From a bacterium (lineage in GTDB: Bacteria > Oederibacteriota > JAJYGY01), in assembly GCA_021790555.1 (NCBI GenBank), contig JAJYGY010000244.1, positions 1 through 8,218 on the forward strand: a stretch of DNA of 8,218 nt, in the 5' to 3' direction. Shown here one piece after another: positions 6,673 through 8,218 of this stretch. The notes under the pieces are model-generated. The model was not told the origin of the DNA. It did not search any database and saw only the letters and a list, made by a program, of their open reading frames with translations. Numbering within the stretch: position 1 is the first letter of the stretch; each line of letters starts with the position of its first letter. Both the position numbers and the translations under genes were made by a program.

Positions 6673-6698
6673 AGGTTGCGTGAGGGGCCGTCTTCAAG

Positions 6699-8218
6699 TC
6701 ACTTCGCGCCGGCCTTGGCGTTCTGCCGCGGCCCGTCCGCGGGCGCCTGGGGGGCCAGGTCGCCGGGGAAGAGGCCGTAGTAGGGGATCTTGGACGCCAG
6801 CTTGCGGCTGATCCAGACGCACATGTCGTAGCTGCCGATGGGCGTCTGCACGCCGAAGGCGTTTTTGCTGAAGTTGGGGTCCGAAAGGTTGCCCGGGCTG
6901 TACCAGGGCTTGCGGTACATGAATTCGTTCCACAGATTCGACCAGGCCTCGGCCCAGGTCACGTTGGGGCCGAAGATGGCGTCGCTGGGGTAGCCCCACC
7001 ACCAGCGCAGCTTGAGGCGCTGGGCGATGTAGTCCTTCTCAAGGCTGGCCTGCACCACCTCGTCGTGGTCCGGGCTCTGGGGGGGATTGACGTCGTAGGC
7101 CGTGATGATGACCGGGAATCCGGCCACCTGGTTCTCCGTCAGCGGGGGATGGAAGCCCACCTGGGCGTTGGGGAAGTCGCGCAGGTACCAGGAAAGCGGC
7201 CACGAACAGGTGTCCTCCACGGCGATCTTCATGCTCATGTCGCCCGTGAGGGCCTCGGACATGCGCTTGAGGGTGTTCTCCAGCTGGGGGATCTCGGTGG
7301 AGGACTGCACGTAGACCATGGGCTCGGCCGGGTTGGCGCCCGCCCCGCAGAAGAGCAGGTTGTTGGTGCCGTGCAGCAGCACGCCCAGCCCCAGGACGAA
7401 GAAGGCCACCCAGATGCCGCGGGTCATGCGCTTGAGGGCAGGCCAGCGGTTGATGAAGAAGGGGGTGAAGACGAAGGCGAAGGCGAAGATCGCCAGGGGA
7501 AGGTAGATGAACAGGGGGTTGGCCAGCAGGTCGGTGGGCCAGCCGCTGTGGACAAAGCTTCCGTGGCGCTGGCCGTGCAGCACGTCGCGCAGGAAGGAAA
7601 GAACCTCGGGCACGGACTGGCGCGCCGCGTAGGCGAGCACCACCGGGGTCAGCACGGCGAAATAGGCCACCGGCAGCCAGAGCAGCCCCAGGCCCAGCCA
7701 GTGTTCGCCCAGGTTGGGCTCCCTGTCGAGGAACTCGGAAAGGTAGACCGAGGCCAGCAGCACCAGGGGCACCAGGGGATGCAGGGTCAGCCAGGGCATG
7801 CGCTCCCCGGCCAGCGAGAACATGCACAGGGCCAGGATGGCCCAGTAGAGCAGGAAGACCTTGAAGAAGTTTCCCCGCTCCGGCACGAAGGTGGAATAGG
7901 CGATCAGCCCGCAGCCCAGGGTGCACAGGCCGCCCATCAGGGGCACCGAGGCCGGGGAGCGGGGGTCGCGCATGACGATGATCAGCGCCAGGATGAGGGG
8001 CGCCGTGCCGCCCAGCATCTTCAGCAGGAACAGCTGCGGCCGGCCGCTGCCGAAGAACACGCGCAGCCCCGAGATCACCGCGAAGAAGCAGATCGGCAGC
8101 TCGTACATGGCCAGCAGGCTCAGGTAGAAATACACCGGCTGGTCGGCCCGGCCCACCTTCTGCTCGCCCATCCAGTAGGCCAGCGAGTCGAAGAAGCCGA
8201 TGAACCAGCCGTCGGCGT
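6699..8218 (-). CDS. Agl23-like (TIGR03663 family) polytopic membrane protein, partial at N-terminus
   Basis: 505 residues are visible and the frame is open to the window edge, so the true start lies upstream. A Met at 8171 is internal, since the preceding codons (WFIGFFDSLAYW) continue a family-like loop. The text ..LAYWMGEQKVGRADQPVYFYLSLLAMYELP fits the TIGR03663 pattern 'YWlgqH.vaRg.qPwyYY..l..lYE'. AGERMPWLTLHPLVPL matches its later conserved 'GEKMPWL..H' segment. Counting from Met 8171, roughly seven or eight membrane helices lie between residues 14 and 270. A C-terminal outer domain (about 275-465) follows, with PMVYVQSSTEIP (284-295), a WPLSWYLRDFPNA segment (324-336) and RWWWGYP (389-395). 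The tail is Pro/Ala-rich. The family is GT39-like and sporadic in archaea and bacteria, with the database name 'flippase activity-associated protein Agl23'; its biochemical role is not settled. The active-site half (DE and HGP motifs) is outside the window, so catalysis cannot be judged. Confidence 0.8.
   Translation of the reverse strand, partial: ADGWFIGFFDSLAYWMGEQKVGRADQPVYFYLSLLAMYELPICFFAVISGLRVFFGSGRPQLFLLKMLGGTAPLILALIIVMRDPRSPASVPLMGGLCTLGCGLIAYSTFVPERGNFFKVFLLYWAILALCMFSLAGERMPWLTLHPLVPLVLLASVYLSEFLDREPNLGEHWLGLGLLWLPVAYFAVLTPVVLAYAARQSVPEVLSFLRDVLHGQRHGSFVHSGWPTDLLANPLFIYLPLAIFAFAFVFTPFFINRWPALKRMTRGIWVAFFVLGLGVLLHGTNNLLFCGAGANPAEPMVYVQSSTEIPQLENTLKRMSEALTGDMSMKIAVEDTCSWPLSWYLRDFPNAQVGFHPPLTENQVAGFPVIITAYDVNPPQSPDHDEVVQASLEKDYIAQRLKLRWWWGYPSDAIFGPNVTWAEAWSNLWNEFMYRKPWYSPGNLSDPNFSKNAFGVQTPIGSYDMCVWISRKLASKIPYYGLFPGDLAPQAPADGPRQNAKAGAK

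Noticed and set aside
8040..8171. Met at 8171 as the true start of the Agl23-like gene.
   Set aside because: The frame stays open to the window edge, the upstream codons fit the family's pre-helix loop, and no Shine-Dalgarno precedes it.

Overview
The window is a single GC-rich stretch from a bacterium (or possibly an archaeon). Every supportable gene lies on the minus strand, so transcription runs from position 8218 towards position 1. Strong Shine-Dalgarno sites, tight spacing and a Wzx-type flippase next to polyprenol-phosphate glycosyltransferase-like genes point to a GC-rich, probably diderm bacterium from a poorly cultured lineage. Nothing here fixes the phylum. No tRNA, rRNA, mobile element, CRISPR array or clear terminator was seen, and no gap between genes exceeds about 80 bases.

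In transcription order: (1) 8218-6699, the C-terminal part of a large polytopic membrane protein resembling the TIGR03663/Agl23 family (GT39-like, 'flippase activity-associated'). (2) 6663-5710 and (3) 5644-4592, two membrane-anchored NHL-repeat six-bladed beta-propellers predicted to sit outside the cytoplasmic membrane. (4) 4555-3248, a Wzx/MOP-type polysaccharide flippase with a probable TTG start. (5) 3167-2436, a GT2 glycosyltransferase of the polyprenyl/dolichyl-phosphate sugar synthase type. (6) 2449-1544, a class I SAM methyltransferase overlapping gene 5 by 14 nt. (7) 1495-1, the N-terminal 498 codons of a GT-C (GT39/PMT_2-like) membrane glycosyltransferase that runs off the window.

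The genes read as one glycan assembly operon. The GT2 enzyme would load a sugar onto a polyprenyl phosphate on the cytoplasmic face, and the flippase would move lipid-linked material across the membrane. The GT-C protein and the Agl23-like protein would then act on the outer face. The two NHL propellers would offer binding surfaces there, and the methyltransferase could modify or cap the glycan. This is inference from families and gene order. The acceptor (surface polysaccharide, lipid or protein) cannot be read from the sequence.

The points most worth following up are the Agl23-like/NHL/NHL/flippase arrangement, the apparent loss of the usual Asp of the first-loop acidic pair in the GT-C protein, and its 142-residue N-terminal extension. 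That extension, together with the methyltransferase gene, has visibly different codon use from the rest of the window.
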